DNA of 39,921 nucleotides from Candidatus Cloacimonadota bacterium (GTDB lineage Bacteria; Cloacimonadota; Cloacimonadia; Cloacimonadales; TCS61): NCBI GenBank assembly GCA_018645365.1, contig JABGOP010000004.1, positions 1 to 39,921 of the forward strand, read 5' to 3'. Shown piece by piece: positions 1 to 9,161 of this stretch (position 1 is its first letter; each line of letters starts with the position of its first letter). The notes under the pieces were generated by a model. It saw only the letters and a program-made list of their open reading frames with translations, ran no database searches and was not told where the DNA came from. The position numbers and the translations under genes were made by a program.

Positions 1-2431
1 TCACTTCGTAATCTGCCTTTTCTTCATACTCGAAGTACTCAGGTTTCTGGCGGACAAATGGTTCTACTGGTTCTACACCGATATTTTGGTTCCACTTGAA
101 GTTGCTAATATCTTCACTGAACCTGATAATATACATTTCACCGTATTCCAAGGGGCGTATTCTGCTACTGGCAATACCTGCTTCTACGTTATAATACCAA
201 TCTTGTGCTTTGATGGAGACCACTTTGTTCCAATGGATATTGCCGATGGCATCATCAAACATGTGTGTTTCTGGCAAAAAGTAGCCCATCCAATTTTCTC
301 CTCGATTTTGAATGCCATAAAGAAGCGGGAAGGTATAGTCTGCTGGCAATCTCTCACCCGCTGCAACTATTGCAGATGGACCTGCACCATCTGCAACCTT
401 TACTTTGTAACCCTCATGCCGGAAAAGCATGTTGTCGAAGTTATCATCATCAAATACATTCCAGTTATATTGGATACTGATTTTATTTACACCTCGAGAT
501 CCTAAAATCTCTTGAAAACCAGTTATGGTAGGCTCTCCATCAGCTGCTTCCTGCAGTAAGCCTGATAAGCCATTATCGTAATACGCTTGCTGGTAGATAT
601 CGTTGTTGTATTCTCCTTGTTCGATTAAGCGTGGAAATGAGAGCCAATTCCAACCTTCTTTGAAACACTTAAAACCATGTGTTGTAATAGTATCAAAGGC
701 AGGTTCACCTTCGGCGAGATTAAACGCTTCAAAGGTGAGGATGTCATCAACGATCTCTACCCGACAATAGTGGTGGGCTGATGCTGATGCCACAATATTA
801 GGGTAATCTGGATCACCAATTAGTGGTGCTCCTACCAAAGGGGCTCCGCCACCACCGGTAGTGATGTGCTGAACACCATCTACCTCTGCCCGTGCATAAA
901 AATGGTTGTGACCGCCAAAAACAAAAGAAACACCTAACTTTTTAAATAATAAATTATGCAGCGTTTGCACATTTGTATTATTGAGATGTGGTCTTCTACC
1001 TTCTGGTTGAGGTGGATCTTTCCATCCCCACCCTGGTTCATGCAGAACAATGAATTTCCATTTTTTGTCCGAATTATTAAGAGTTGATTCAATCCAGTTA
1101 TATTGGGCATCACCATGAGCATAATCTGCTTGATATTGATCTAAATAGACAAAAAGAGCGGGGCCGTAATCGAAAGACCAATAGTGTGTTCCATCAGGTC
1201 CTTCATATGGATAATCAAAGTATTTTCTGAAAAGTTCACCATCACCATTATCTTCATGGTTCCCAATGCAAGATTGGTACGGCATCGTTGCCAACATCTC
1301 TTGAATATTCAGGTACGATGGATCAAAAAATTCACTATTCCATGCATCTTCCAAATTACCATCATCTATCAAATCGCCCACAGAGATTACACAGGTTTGC
1401 CAAGTATCATCAGCATAATTGGCAATAATGTCAGCTGCCACTTCGTCGTGCACCTCAGGGTGGGAACGAGTATCACCGTAAACAAAAAATTTTGTGGTTG
1501 TTGCATTATCGGCAGGGCTGGCGCGAAATGATCCCTCATATTCTTGTTCTTCGTCTGTTACAGTAACTTGATAATAATAAAGTTCGCCCGGAGTTAAATT
1601 GTCAATTGTGTAGCAGTATTGAAAGTCAGTTCCAAAACTGTTCATAGCAAATGGACCATTGGAACAACTATCGTCTGTTCCCCAATAGAATGAACATGAT
1701 TCAGCGGAGCTGTAGAGTTGGCACAGAATTTGTATCTCCCTACATTGAACTTCATTATCATCTTCATACTCTCGATAGATTAGATACGGTGCTTTTCGCA
1801 TGACATCATCTAGATTAGCGAATCGTAAATCAAAACTAAGGTCATCCATACCATTTTCATGCTGATGAACTTCAACGGCAATTATATTTTCACCTGCATT
1901 AAGGTCAGATGAAGAGACTGTAATTTTTTGGAACTGAGTTTCGCGGTTATCGTCATCATCGCTGGTAATATTATCAACAGCATAAGTATCGTAAGATATG
2001 TTATCGTCAGGCATATTAGATCTACAAAGTTCTTCTCCATTTAACCAAACTACCGCTCCATCATCACAGAGTAAATATATGTATAAATTCGTATACGCAT
2101 CTAGATTGTCAATCTCAAAAGATTTTCTGAAGTAGTAGGTTATGTAGCCTGGTGTAAGTTGAGTGTTTTCATTAGGTTCATCAGGTTCATCTAGCTGAAA
2201 ACCAAACTCCCCATAGCCAGTTGACCAGTTAGTATCATCAAAAGATTGATTTTTCCAATCAGCATCGCCGATGTCTCCCTGATCGTAATATTTCCACTCG
2301 GATTCATCATCAATGAAAAGCATCGTTTCTTCCGCACCTATACTCACAGCACCAAGAATAAAGATGAAGCTTACTAAATAAGATAAAATAGTTTTCCCCA
2401 CAAAAAGATGGGATTTTACTTTGTTCAACAT
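1..2431 (-). CDS. Secreted purple-acid-phosphatase-like metallophosphoesterase, 3' end outside window
   Basis: The frame is open for 810 codons from ATG 2431-2429 to the left edge, so the C-terminus is missing. A GAGGAGG ribosome site lies just upstream. Residues 1-33 form a signal peptide. Residues about 45-145 look like a beta-sandwich/carbohydrate-binding module (many Trp and Asp, then a CDDGAVVWLNG strand). A fibronectin-like segment follows, then a calcineurin-like phosphoesterase domain. Its metal motifs are in order: GDTR (D320), GDLID (D353), GNHE (N391, H392), LHEP (H464) and GGHNH (H508, H510). This is the order found in purple acid phosphatases and related phosphoesterases. After about residue 560 comes a segment containing GWNWLSFPRL, which I associate with secreted FCB-group proteins, and the protein probably ends in a sorting module beyond the window. 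The substrate cannot be told. GC content looks clearly higher (about 40-48% in sampled lines) than in the polysaccharide operon. Confidence 0.88.
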   Translation of the reverse strand, partial: MLNKVKSHLFVGKTILSYLVSFIFILGAVSIGAEETMLFIDDESEWKYYDQGDIGDADWKNQSFDDTNWSTGYGEFGFQLDEPDEPNENTQLTPGYITYYFRKSFEIDNLDAYTNLYIYLLCDDGAVVWLNGEELCRSNMPDDNISYDTYAVDNITSDDDDNRETQFQKITVSSSDLNAGENIIAVEVHQHENGMDDLSFDLRFANLDDVMRKAPYLIYREYEDDNEVQCREIQILCQLYSSAESCSFYWGTDDSCSNGPFAMNSFGTDFQYCYTIDNLTPGELYYYQVTVTDEEQEYEGSFRASPADNATTTKFFVYGDTRSHPEVHDEVAADIIANYADDTWQTCVISVGDLIDDGNLEDAWNSEFFDPSYLNIQEMLATMPYQSCIGNHEDNGDGELFRKYFDYPYEGPDGTHYWSFDYGPALFVYLDQYQADYAHGDAQYNWIESTLNNSDKKWKFIVLHEPGWGWKDPPQPEGRRPHLNNTNVQTLHNLLFKKLGVSFVFGGHNHFYARAEVDGVQHITTGGGGAPLVGAPLIGDPDYPNIVASASAHHYCRVEIVDDILTFEAFNLAEGEPAFDTITTHGFKCFKEGWNWLSFPRLIEQGEYNNDIYQQAYYDNGLSGLLQEAADGEPTITGFQEILGSRGVNKISIQYNWNVFDDDNFDNMLFRHEGYKVKVADGAGPSAIVAAGERLPADYTFPLLYGIQNRGENWMGYFLPETHMFDDAIGNIHWNKVVSIKAQDWYYNVEAGIASSRIRPLEYGEMYIIRFSEDISNFKWNQNIGVEPVEPFVRQKPEYFEYEEKADYEV

Positions 2432-2620
2432 GTTTCCTCCTCAAATAAAAGTTTTAAAATAATCAATTATACAACGAACATAATTACGATAGGAACAGTA
2501 GCAACAAACAATAACTGCGATATTAACACATCAATGTTACGCACAATCCTAAGAAAAAATAGATAAAGTTTCTGTCAAATGTTATTTTAGGAAGTGGCAA
2601 ATCGACTTTATCTGTTGATA

Positions 2621-2830
2621 AACCGCATTTATGAGGAGAGGAATCCACTTTATTTGCGTAGAAACTGCATTCATGAGGAGAGGAACCCACTTTTAAGTAC
2701 TGAAAACCGCATTCATGAGGAGAGGAACCCACTTTTAAGTACTGAAAACCGCATTTGCGAGGAGAGGAATCGACTTTTAAGTGCTGAAAACCGCATTTGC
2801 GAGGAGAGGAATCGACCCTCAGAGTTCTTA
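2621..2830. repeat. 42-bp tandem repeat, about five units
   Basis: Units begin at 2621, 2663, 2705, 2747 and 2789, exactly 42 bp apart. A partial, diverged unit precedes them (about 2600-2620) and the last unit decays after 2815. The shared core is AACCGCATT, two variable bases, then GAGGAGAGGAA and CACTTTTAAGTACTG. Because 42 is a multiple of three, both strands stay open (14-residue repeats), but there is no convincing start signal and no family resemblance, so I treat the array as non-coding. It fills most of the 457-bp gap between the ppdK stop and the phosphoesterase start. The rest of that gap (2432-2590) is AT-rich leader DNA with a TTGACA (minus strand) at 2578-2573 as a possible -35 box for the phosphoesterase. 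Confidence 0.9.
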
Positions 2831-2840
2831 TAAAACAAAA

Positions 2841-2863
2841 AAACCGCCCACAAGGGGCGGTTT
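2841..2863 (-). terminator. Intrinsic terminator of ppdK
   Basis: A perfect 9-bp stem AAACCGCCC / GGGCGGTTT with a 5-base loop (ACAAG) lies 26 bases past the ppdK stop. It is flanked by A and T runs on the two sides, so it could work in both directions. On the minus strand the hairpin is followed by a long U-run. Confidence 0.85.
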
Positions 2864-2888
2864 TTGATGAGTAATTTCTAATTCTTAA

Positions 2889-5612
2889 TTAATTATTGTT
2901 CCTATTTATTGCTGCTTGTGTAGCGGCAAGGCGTGCAATCGGTACACGATACGGCGAGCAACTCACATAATTCATGCCCACTTTGTAGCAGAATTTTACC
3001 GAATTTGGTTCACCACCGTGTTCTCCACAAATGCCAACCTTCAAGTTTGGTTTCACACTGCGTCCTTTTTTGGTTCCCATTTCTACGAGTTGTCCCACTC
3101 CAGTTTGATCTAAAATTTGGAATGGATCGCTCTCTAAAATGCCTTTTTCTTTGTAAACTTTGAGGAATTTCCCAGCATCATCGCGACTGTATCCAAAAGT
3201 CATTTGCGTCAAATCATTCGTGCCAAAACTGAAAAAATCGGCTTTTCCAGCGATTTGGTCTGCTGTGAGAGCTGCACGCGGAACTTCAATCATCGTGCCA
3301 ACAGAATATTTGATTTTATCGCCTTTTTCTTTGAAAACTTGTTTGGCAACTTCGTGTACAATTTTAATTTGAGACTCTAATTCTTCCACTTTTCCAACGA
3401 GTGGAATCATGATTTCTGGAATTGCTACAATGCCCTTTTTCTTCAAATTTATAACTGCTTCGATGATTGCTCTTGTTTGCATTTCGGTGATTTCTGGATA
3501 GGTAATTCCCAATCTACAACCGCGATGACCAAGCATCGGGTTAAATTCTGCGAGTGCTTCCACTCTGGCTTTAACTTCTGAAACTGGGATGTTCATTTCG
3601 TTTGCCATCTCTTTTTGACCTTTCTCATCGTGCGGTACAAACTCGTGCAAAGGTGGGTCGAGCAAACGCACTGTAACTGGCAAATTTTCCATAGCTTCGA
3701 AAATTCCTTCAAAATCTGTTCTTTGGATTGGTAAAAGTTTTTGGAGTGCGATGCGGCGTCCATTTTCGTCTTCTGCCAAAATCATTTCACGAATCGCTTT
3801 GATGCGGTCGCCTTCAAAGAACATGTGTTCAGTACGACACAATCCAATTCCTTCTGCACCAAATTTTCGTGCCACTTTGGCATCGTGTGGTGTATCTGCA
3901 TTTGTGCGAACTTTCATTTCGGCAAATTTTTCACAAAGTTGCATTAATTCTGAAAAATCGCCACTTAATTCTGGCGTGATAGTTTTTACTTTATCTTCAT
4001 AAACTTCGCCAGTTGAACCATTTAAAGAGACCCAATCTCCTTCTTTGAAAACTTTTCCGTCCACCGTCATTGTTCTATTTTTATAGTTAATTTTTATGGA
4101 TCCAGCACCAGAAACACAGCATTTTCCCATTCCACGTGCTACCACCGCTGCGTGTGAAGTCATGCCACCGCGTGCTGTCAAAATTCCATTTGAAACATCC
4201 ATTCCGCGTAAGTCTTCGGGGGAAGTCTCGATGCGTACCAAAATCACCTCTTTTTCGTTGTTTACCCACTCTTCCGCTTCATCGGCAAAAAAGACCAATT
4301 GTCCAGTCGCTGCTCCTGGTGAAGCAGGCAATCCTTTCGTGATGATTTTTGCATCTTTCAAGGCAACGTCATCAAAAATTGGATGTAAAAGTTCATCAAG
4401 TTTATTTGGTTCGACTCGATTTATCGCCAATTTTTCGTCGATCATATTTTCACTCAGCATATCTATCGCCATTTTTACCATTGCCACGCCAGTTCGCTTT
4501 CCGCTTCTTGTTTGCAGAATCCACATTTTCCCATCTTGAATGGTAAACTCCAAATCTTGCATATCTTTGTAATGATTTTCCAGTTTAGTTTCAATTTCAA
4601 AAAGTTCTTTTGATAAAATAGGCATTACTTCTTCGAGCGATGCAAAATTTTCTTTTCGATTTTTTTCGGAAACATTGGCTAATACTGCCCATCTTTTGGA
4701 ACCTTCCAGCGTTATTTGACGCGGTGTTCTGATGCCTGCGACCACATCTTCACCTTGTGCATCGATCAAATATTCACCGTTAAAAATGTCTTCGCCGGTA
4801 GCAGCGTCTCTTGTAAAAGCTACCCCAGTTGCGGAATTTTCACCCATATTTCCGTAAACCATTGCTTGCACATTTACCGCGGTTCCCCATTCGTTTGGAA
4901 TACTGTTCATTTGACGATAGTAGATAGCTCTTTCGTTTTGCCAACTGCCAAAAACTGCATCAATCGCACCCCACAACTGTTCCCACGCATTTTCTGGGAA
5001 TTTATGACCGGTTGTTTCTTTTATTGCAGTTTTGAATTTTTTCACTAAATCTTTCAAATCATCTACATCTAAATCTGTGTCAAATTCAACCCCTTTTTTC
5101 TCTTTCGCTTTTTCAATCAGCTCTTCGAATGGGTCATTATCTTCTTTTGACTCGGGCTTCATACCGAGTACCACATCGCCATACATTTGCACAAAACGAC
5201 GGTAAGAATCCCACGCAAATCTAGGGTTACCCGTTTTTTTTGCCAATCCTTCCACCGCGTTATCGTTCAATCCGAGATTTAAAACAGTGTCCATCATTCC
5301 TGGCATCGAAACGCGTGCACCAGAGCGAACGGAAACCAAACACGGATTTTCATTATCACCAAATTTTGCTGACATAATTTCTTCAATATTCGCAATTGCT
5401 GTTTCCATTTCTGCTTTCATTAGCTCTTTAATTTTCTTTTCGCCCAGCTCATTGTATTCTGCACAAACATCTGTAGTAATGGTAAACCCTGGCGGCACCG
5501 GCACACCGATTAAGTTCATTTCAGCAAGGTTTGCTCCCTTACCACCCAGTAGGTTTTTCATTTCAGTTTTACCTTCTGCGCTACCATTTCCAAATTGATA
5601 AATTCTTTTCAT
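2889..5612 (-). CDS. ppdK: Pyruvate, phosphate dikinase
   Basis: It interconverts pyruvate + ATP + Pi and PEP + AMP + PPi in the cytoplasm. The 907-residue length suits the bacterial family. The order is an N-terminal ATP-grasp nucleotide-binding half (residues 1-350; GGKGANLAEM near 23 and the VRSGAR loop near 95-100), the swivelling phosphohistidine domain (RGGMTSHAAVVAR, catalytic H487), and the C-terminal PEP/pyruvate TIM barrel (GLCRTEHMFF at 590-599; GICGEHGGEP with the acid/base C862). An open frame extends upstream to 5660, but I choose ATG 5612 because AAAGAGG lies six bases upstream and family members start just before the YxFGxGxAEG block. Monocistronic, with its own terminator. 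In anaerobes the enzyme often serves PPi-linked glycolysis; that role is inference here. Confidence 0.97.
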   Translation of the reverse strand: MKRIYQFGNGSAEGKTEMKNLLGGKGANLAEMNLIGVPVPPGFTITTDVCAEYNELGEKKIKELMKAEMETAIANIEEIMSAKFGDNENPCLVSVRSGARVSMPGMMDTVLNLGLNDNAVEGLAKKTGNPRFAWDSYRRFVQMYGDVVLGMKPESKEDNDPFEELIEKAKEKKGVEFDTDLDVDDLKDLVKKFKTAIKETTGHKFPENAWEQLWGAIDAVFGSWQNERAIYYRQMNSIPNEWGTAVNVQAMVYGNMGENSATGVAFTRDAATGEDIFNGEYLIDAQGEDVVAGIRTPRQITLEGSKRWAVLANVSEKNRKENFASLEEVMPILSKELFEIETKLENHYKDMQDLEFTIQDGKMWILQTRSGKRTGVAMVKMAIDMLSENMIDEKLAINRVEPNKLDELLHPIFDDVALKDAKIITKGLPASPGAATGQLVFFADEAEEWVNNEKEVILVRIETSPEDLRGMDVSNGILTARGGMTSHAAVVARGMGKCCVSGAGSIKINYKNRTMTVDGKVFKEGDWVSLNGSTGEVYEDKVKTITPELSGDFSELMQLCEKFAEMKVRTNADTPHDAKVARKFGAEGIGLCRTEHMFFEGDRIKAIREMILAEDENGRRIALQKLLPIQRTDFEGIFEAMENLPVTVRLLDPPLHEFVPHDEKGQKEMANEMNIPVSEVKARVEALAEFNPMLGHRGCRLGITYPEITEMQTRAIIEAVINLKKKGIVAIPEIMIPLVGKVEELESQIKIVHEVAKQVFKEKGDKIKYSVGTMIEVPRAALTADQIAGKADFFSFGTNDLTQMTFGYSRDDAGKFLKVYKEKGILESDPFQILDQTGVGQLVEMGTKKGRSVKPNLKVGICGEHGGEPNSVKFCYKVGMNYVSCSPYRVPIARLAATQAAINRNNN

Positions 5613-5618
5613 TTTCAT

Positions 5619-5625
5619 CCTCTTT
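5619..5625 (-). promoter_or_regulatory. Ribosome binding site that fixes the ppdK start
   Basis: AAAGAGG on the minus strand touches an in-frame ATG at 5618 (zero spacing) and sits six bases before the ATG at 5612. Normal spacing favours 5612. Confidence 0.6.
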
Positions 5626-5657
5626 ATGTGTTTTTTCAATAATAATTTGATTGTGTG

Positions 5658-5686
5658 CAAAATTTTTTAAACCGTCGAAATGTCAA
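5658..5686 (-). promoter_or_regulatory. Possible ppdK promoter
   Basis: TTGACA at 5686-5681 on the minus strand is followed 16 bases later by AATTTTG (5664-5658). There is no good TATAAT. The downstream element instead resembles the TTTG-ending -7 boxes known from Bacteroidetes. Tentative. Confidence 0.3.
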
Positions 5687-5713
5687 TTTAAAACACTAAA
5701 TTAAAAAATCTGT

Positions 5714-5743
5714 TAGACAATAAACTGCACATTTATTTTTTTG
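5714..5743 (+). promoter_or_regulatory. Possible promoter of the polysaccharide operon
   Basis: TAGACA at 5714-5719, a 17-base spacer, then TTTTTTG at 5737-5743, 16 bases before the first gene. It is divergent from the ppdK promoter inside a 147-bp gap. No TATAAT is seen, so the assignment is weak. Confidence 0.25.
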
Positions 5744-5759
5744 TTTACTCGGAGGTATT

Positions 5760-6179
5760 ATGAAGTTTCAGAAATTTGCATCACATTACATTATCAGAAT
5801 TGAGCGAGGTGAAGAAATCGTGAAAACGCTCTCTGATTTTTGCGAAAATCAGCAAATTAATTTAGGCAAAATTAGCGGAATTGGTGCTGTAAGAGAAGCT
5901 GAAATTGGTTTTTTTGAAGTTACTTCAAAGCAATATCATGCCGATATTTTAAAGGGGGATTTAGAAATCACAAATCTTGCTGGAAATATTTCCGAAATGA
6001 GCGGAAAACCATACCTGCATTTACACATCACACTTTCAAATAATGAACACAAATGTTTTGGTGGACATTTAAATAGAGCAATTGTTAGTGCAACTTGCGA
6101 AATTATTTTAGAAAAAATAGATGGTAAAATAGATAGATTTTTTAATGAAAAAATAGGATTAAATCTACTCAAGTTATAA
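5760..6179 (+). CDS. PPC-domain (DUF296, PD1-like) protein
   Basis: A 139-residue single-domain protein. It has the PPC/DUF296 hallmarks: GKISGIGAVREAEIGFF at about 36-52, LHLHI (H87, H89) and GGHL (H103). The three histidines match the metal-binding set of bacterial members. The family forms trimers. Plant members (AT-hook proteins) bind DNA, but the role of stand-alone bacterial versions is unclear. Start: ATG preceded by CGGAGG (spacing five). It is the first gene of the operon, with only four bases before the next gene, so co-expression with surface-polysaccharide genes is likely. Whether it regulates them or is an enzyme is unknown. Confidence 0.85.
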   Translation: MKFQKFASHYIIRIERGEEIVKTLSDFCENQQINLGKISGIGAVREAEIGFFEVTSKQYHADILKGDLEITNLAGNISEMSGKPYLHLHITLSNNEHKCFGGHLNRAIVSATCEIILEKIDGKIDRFFNEKIGLNLLKL

Positions 6180-6183
6180 AAAG

Positions 6184-7878
6184 ATGATAACCGTCTATAT
6201 TGATCCCAAACTACAAAAATTTATTTCTGAAATCAAATACACATTTTCATTTGTTTTTAATACGCTCGGATATGAAATGAGGTTTGTTTCAAAAAAAGAG
6301 CAACTCGCCAACAACGACATTCTCTTTTATTATAGCGACAAAAAACCGACAATTGAAGAGGCTTGTCACTGGGCGATGCATCGTGCAATTTTTTATGTTC
6401 CTGTTCAAAAAGAGCTTTTGAATCCGAGATTACTTGATAAAAAAGAGCTTCGAAATTTGGTTCAAGAAATAAAATTGCAACAGTTGGTTCCCATTATTTC
6501 AAAAGAAAATGTCAAAATTCCGATTAAATATTTTAAACATAAAATGATTTTTTTTGGCATTTATGAATTTGATATTATCGGCAATTTTTTCTTCAATTTA
6601 ATTGATTATGATGAATTAAATAATCCCGTAAAAGATGAATTTGGCAGAAGCAAAGAAAATGAGCTGATTTTCATAAATAATCAAGAGGCACCTTTTGTAA
6701 ATCAACTTTTATGGATGGTCGATCTTGCCATTAAAGATGCTGTGAAAAACAATGATTCGCTTTTTCTTTTACGGAAAGATTTTTGGCAAAATGGAAAACC
6801 ATTTGCAGCAGTTTTTTCTCACACTGTTTATTCTTTGCAAAAATGGAATTTGCACAAAATATTCAAGAGCAGTTTTGTAGAATTTCTCAAATTTTGGCAT
6901 TTCAAATATAATGTAAAAAGTTTTTTTGACAAAATGAAATTTCTTTTTACGAATATTGAAGAATATTGGAAATTCGACGATATTCGAGAAATAGAGAACC
7001 AGCATGGGGTGAATAGCACCTATTTTTTCTATGCAACAAACGGCAATGAAATCGACTATTCACTTGGTGATGAAGATTTGCAAAATGAAATATCTGCGTT
7101 ACAAAAGGAATACAACGAAATTTCATTATTAGCTTCGAATAATTCGTCTCGAGATGATATTTTAGAAAGCGAAAAAGATAATTTAAAGAAAATAATTAAT
7201 CTTGAAGAAGTAGGTATTCGACATTATTTAAACAAATTTAATCCTCAATTCACCATCGAATACCACAAAAAACACGGATTTATTTACGACTCTTCACGCA
7301 CTTTTTTGAAGAATTTTGGATTTGTAAATGGAATGGGTTTTCCATATTATGTGCATCAACTTTTGGTGCCTACCCAGCAAAATGTACCGCAATTTCAATC
7401 GAGGTACATTGAATTGCCAATCACATTTTCAGACCGAAACTTAAGAATATCAAAGTACAAAACACTCCCCTTTGAAGAAGCAAAAACTATCGTCAATAAT
7501 TTAATTGAAACGATAATAAAAACTAACGGTTTTATCCATTTTGATTTTTCAATTTCAAGTTTTTCGGAGATAAAATATGGTCAGCAAATTTATAATTATA
7601 TCATTCAAAAAGTAAAAGAACATAACGGATTTATCGGTAATTGTATGCAAATTACAAATTGGTGGAAAAAACGCGAAAGAGTGGAAATTATCGAAAATGA
7701 AATTGGTGCTTTGATTCAGTTTCCCGAAAATATAGACAATTTTACTTTAGAGTTATTGGGCAATTACAACGTTGAAAAAGTCGATGGCGCTAAATCTGCA
7801 ATTGATGGTCCCAAAATAATTTTTAACAATATTTTAGCAGGCACCAAAGTGCAAATATTTATTGGAAAAATAGAATGA
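6184..7878 (+). CDS. NodB/polysaccharide-deacetylase-like protein, probably catalytically dead
   Basis: 564 residues, cytoplasmic by sequence (no signal peptide or membrane segment). An N-terminal region (1-200) of the kind seen before deacetylase domains is followed by a deacetylase-like half. Recognisable landmarks are KPFAAVFSHTVYSLQKWN (205-222), NEISLLASNNSS (311-322), VGIRHYLNKF (343-352) and GFIYDSSRTFLKNFGFVNGMGFPY (365-388). In active relatives the first reads SHDVD and the second EIGLHGSYNS. Here both metal aspartates (T214, Y216) and the metal histidine (L315) are gone, and the C-terminal His motif reads IHFDFS. It overlaps the next gene by four bases (ATGA). I infer a structural or binding role in glycan synthesis. 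The family assignment is by motif reading only. Confidence 0.7.
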   Translation: MITVYIDPKLQKFISEIKYTFSFVFNTLGYEMRFVSKKEQLANNDILFYYSDKKPTIEEACHWAMHRAIFYVPVQKELLNPRLLDKKELRNLVQEIKLQQLVPIISKENVKIPIKYFKHKMIFFGIYEFDIIGNFFFNLIDYDELNNPVKDEFGRSKENELIFINNQEAPFVNQLLWMVDLAIKDAVKNNDSLFLLRKDFWQNGKPFAAVFSHTVYSLQKWNLHKIFKSSFVEFLKFWHFKYNVKSFFDKMKFLFTNIEEYWKFDDIREIENQHGVNSTYFFYATNGNEIDYSLGDEDLQNEISALQKEYNEISLLASNNSSRDDILESEKDNLKKIINLEEVGIRHYLNKFNPQFTIEYHKKHGFIYDSSRTFLKNFGFVNGMGFPYYVHQLLVPTQQNVPQFQSRYIELPITFSDRNLRISKYKTLPFEEAKTIVNNLIETIIKTNGFIHFDFSISSFSEIKYGQQIYNYIIQKVKEHNGFIGNCMQITNWWKKRERVEIIENEIGALIQFPENIDNFTLELLGNYNVEKVDGAKSAIDGPKIIFNNILAGTKVQIFIGKIE

Positions 7879-9161
7879 AAAATATTCTAATAATTTCTTA
7901 TTCTGCTCCACCTCAAAATATTCCATCTGCCGTAAGAACGGGAAAATTAGCAAAATATTTTAAGGAATTAGGTTGGAATCCAATTATTTTAACGGTTAAA
8001 AACGCAGGATTTTATTTAAATGACAACACTTTGTTAGATGAATTATCTGACATAGAAATTGTTAGAACTAATTCGCTTGATCCACAAATGATTTTGAAGA
8101 AGCTTCGTCCTTATAAAGATATTGAGATTTCTAGAAAAATTAACAAGGAAAAAGAAGGGTTTATAAGTAAATTAAAATCTATTTTCCCAATTGATGATAA
8201 AATCGGTTGGATGCCATTTTGCCTAAAAGCAGCATCGGAAATTATTAGAAAACATAAAATAGATGCAATATATACTTTTGTGGGGGGCATTAATCATCCT
8301 GGAATAAGTGCTTATAAGTTATCAAAAAAACATAATATCCCATACTTTGTTGAATTCCATGATTTATGGGCAAACCATCCATTTTTTGAAAGAAAAATAA
8401 TAGGACAATATTTTAATGATTATTGGGAAAAAAAAGTAGTAAAATCTGCTTCTGGCATCATAACACTTGCACCAGGACAAAAGAAGTTTTTACAAAATAA
8501 ATATCCATTTTCAATTGGCAAAATCATTTTTAATCTAACAGGGTTCGATGCTGAGTTGGTAACTTTTCCAAAGCATAAAACAGATGAGCTCACCATCACT
8601 TTTTGCGGTAGTCTGTATAAGAATATGACTCCAAAAAATATCTTTGATGCACTACTTGCAATTGATAAAATTGAAATTCCGATTAAACTTAAATTTATTG
8701 GAGATTTCCGTAATTCATTTTTTGTTTTGAAAAATCAATTTGAAAATAAAATTAATAATCAAAAAATTAAAGTAGAAATTTTACATAGAATGACATATGC
8801 AAATCTTTTGTTGGAGTTACAAAAGTCGGATGCTTTGATGCTATTTTTGCCAAATAAAGAAAAATTCAAACCAATTTTACATGCTAAATTATACGATTAT
8901 GTTGTGGCTGGTAAACCTATTTTAGCATTTGTGCCAAAAAATAGTGATGTGTGGAATTTTGTTAATGATAACCAGCTTGGTTTTGTTGTAGAAGCTGATA
9001 ATCTCGAAAATGGGAAAAACACTTTGACTAAATTAATCGCAGAATATCAAGCAAATGATTTGAAAAAATATCAAGCAAAAACAGAGTTTATTCAAAAATA
9101 TTCTCGTAAAAATGTAGCTAAAAAAGTTGCTGAATTTATTGAAGAGAGAATAAATGAGTAA
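7875..9161 (+). CDS. Glycosyltransferase, GT4 family (GT-B fold)
   Basis: 428 residues. The N-terminal acceptor half begins MKNILIISYSAPPQNIPSAVR, the pattern of GT4/WbuB-like enzymes, with IDDKIGWMPF near 110 and a FVEFHDLW stretch near 160. The C-terminal donor half has TFCGSLYKNMTP near 240 and the nucleotide-sugar loop KLYDYVVAGKPILAF near 340-355. It transfers a sugar from a nucleotide donor to the growing lipid-linked glycan on the cytoplasmic side; donor and linkage cannot be read. It overlaps both neighbours (4 and 8 bases), so translation is coupled. Confidence 0.85.
   Translation: MKNILIISYSAPPQNIPSAVRTGKLAKYFKELGWNPIILTVKNAGFYLNDNTLLDELSDIEIVRTNSLDPQMILKKLRPYKDIEISRKINKEKEGFISKLKSIFPIDDKIGWMPFCLKAASEIIRKHKIDAIYTFVGGINHPGISAYKLSKKHNIPYFVEFHDLWANHPFFERKIIGQYFNDYWEKKVVKSASGIITLAPGQKKFLQNKYPFSIGKIIFNLTGFDAELVTFPKHKTDELTITFCGSLYKNMTPKNIFDALLAIDKIEIPIKLKFIGDFRNSFFVLKNQFENKINNQKIKVEILHRMTYANLLLELQKSDALMLFLPNKEKFKPILHAKLYDYVVAGKPILAFVPKNSDVWNFVNDNQLGFVVEADNLENGKNTLTKLIAEYQANDLKKYQAKTEFIQKYSRKNVAKKVAEFIEERINE

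Noticed and set aside
86-1531. Plus-strand open frames of 60-139 codons
   Set aside because: They lie antisense to the phosphoesterase, whose metal motifs are all in one continuous minus frame.
2600-2830. Possible CRISPR array
   Set aside because: The units are directly adjacent with no unique spacers and there are no cas genes.
2523-2833. Open frames on both strands through the tandem repeats (69 and 79 codons)
   Set aside because: They stay open only because the period is 42 bp. The plus frame has a weak GTG start and neither resembles a protein family.
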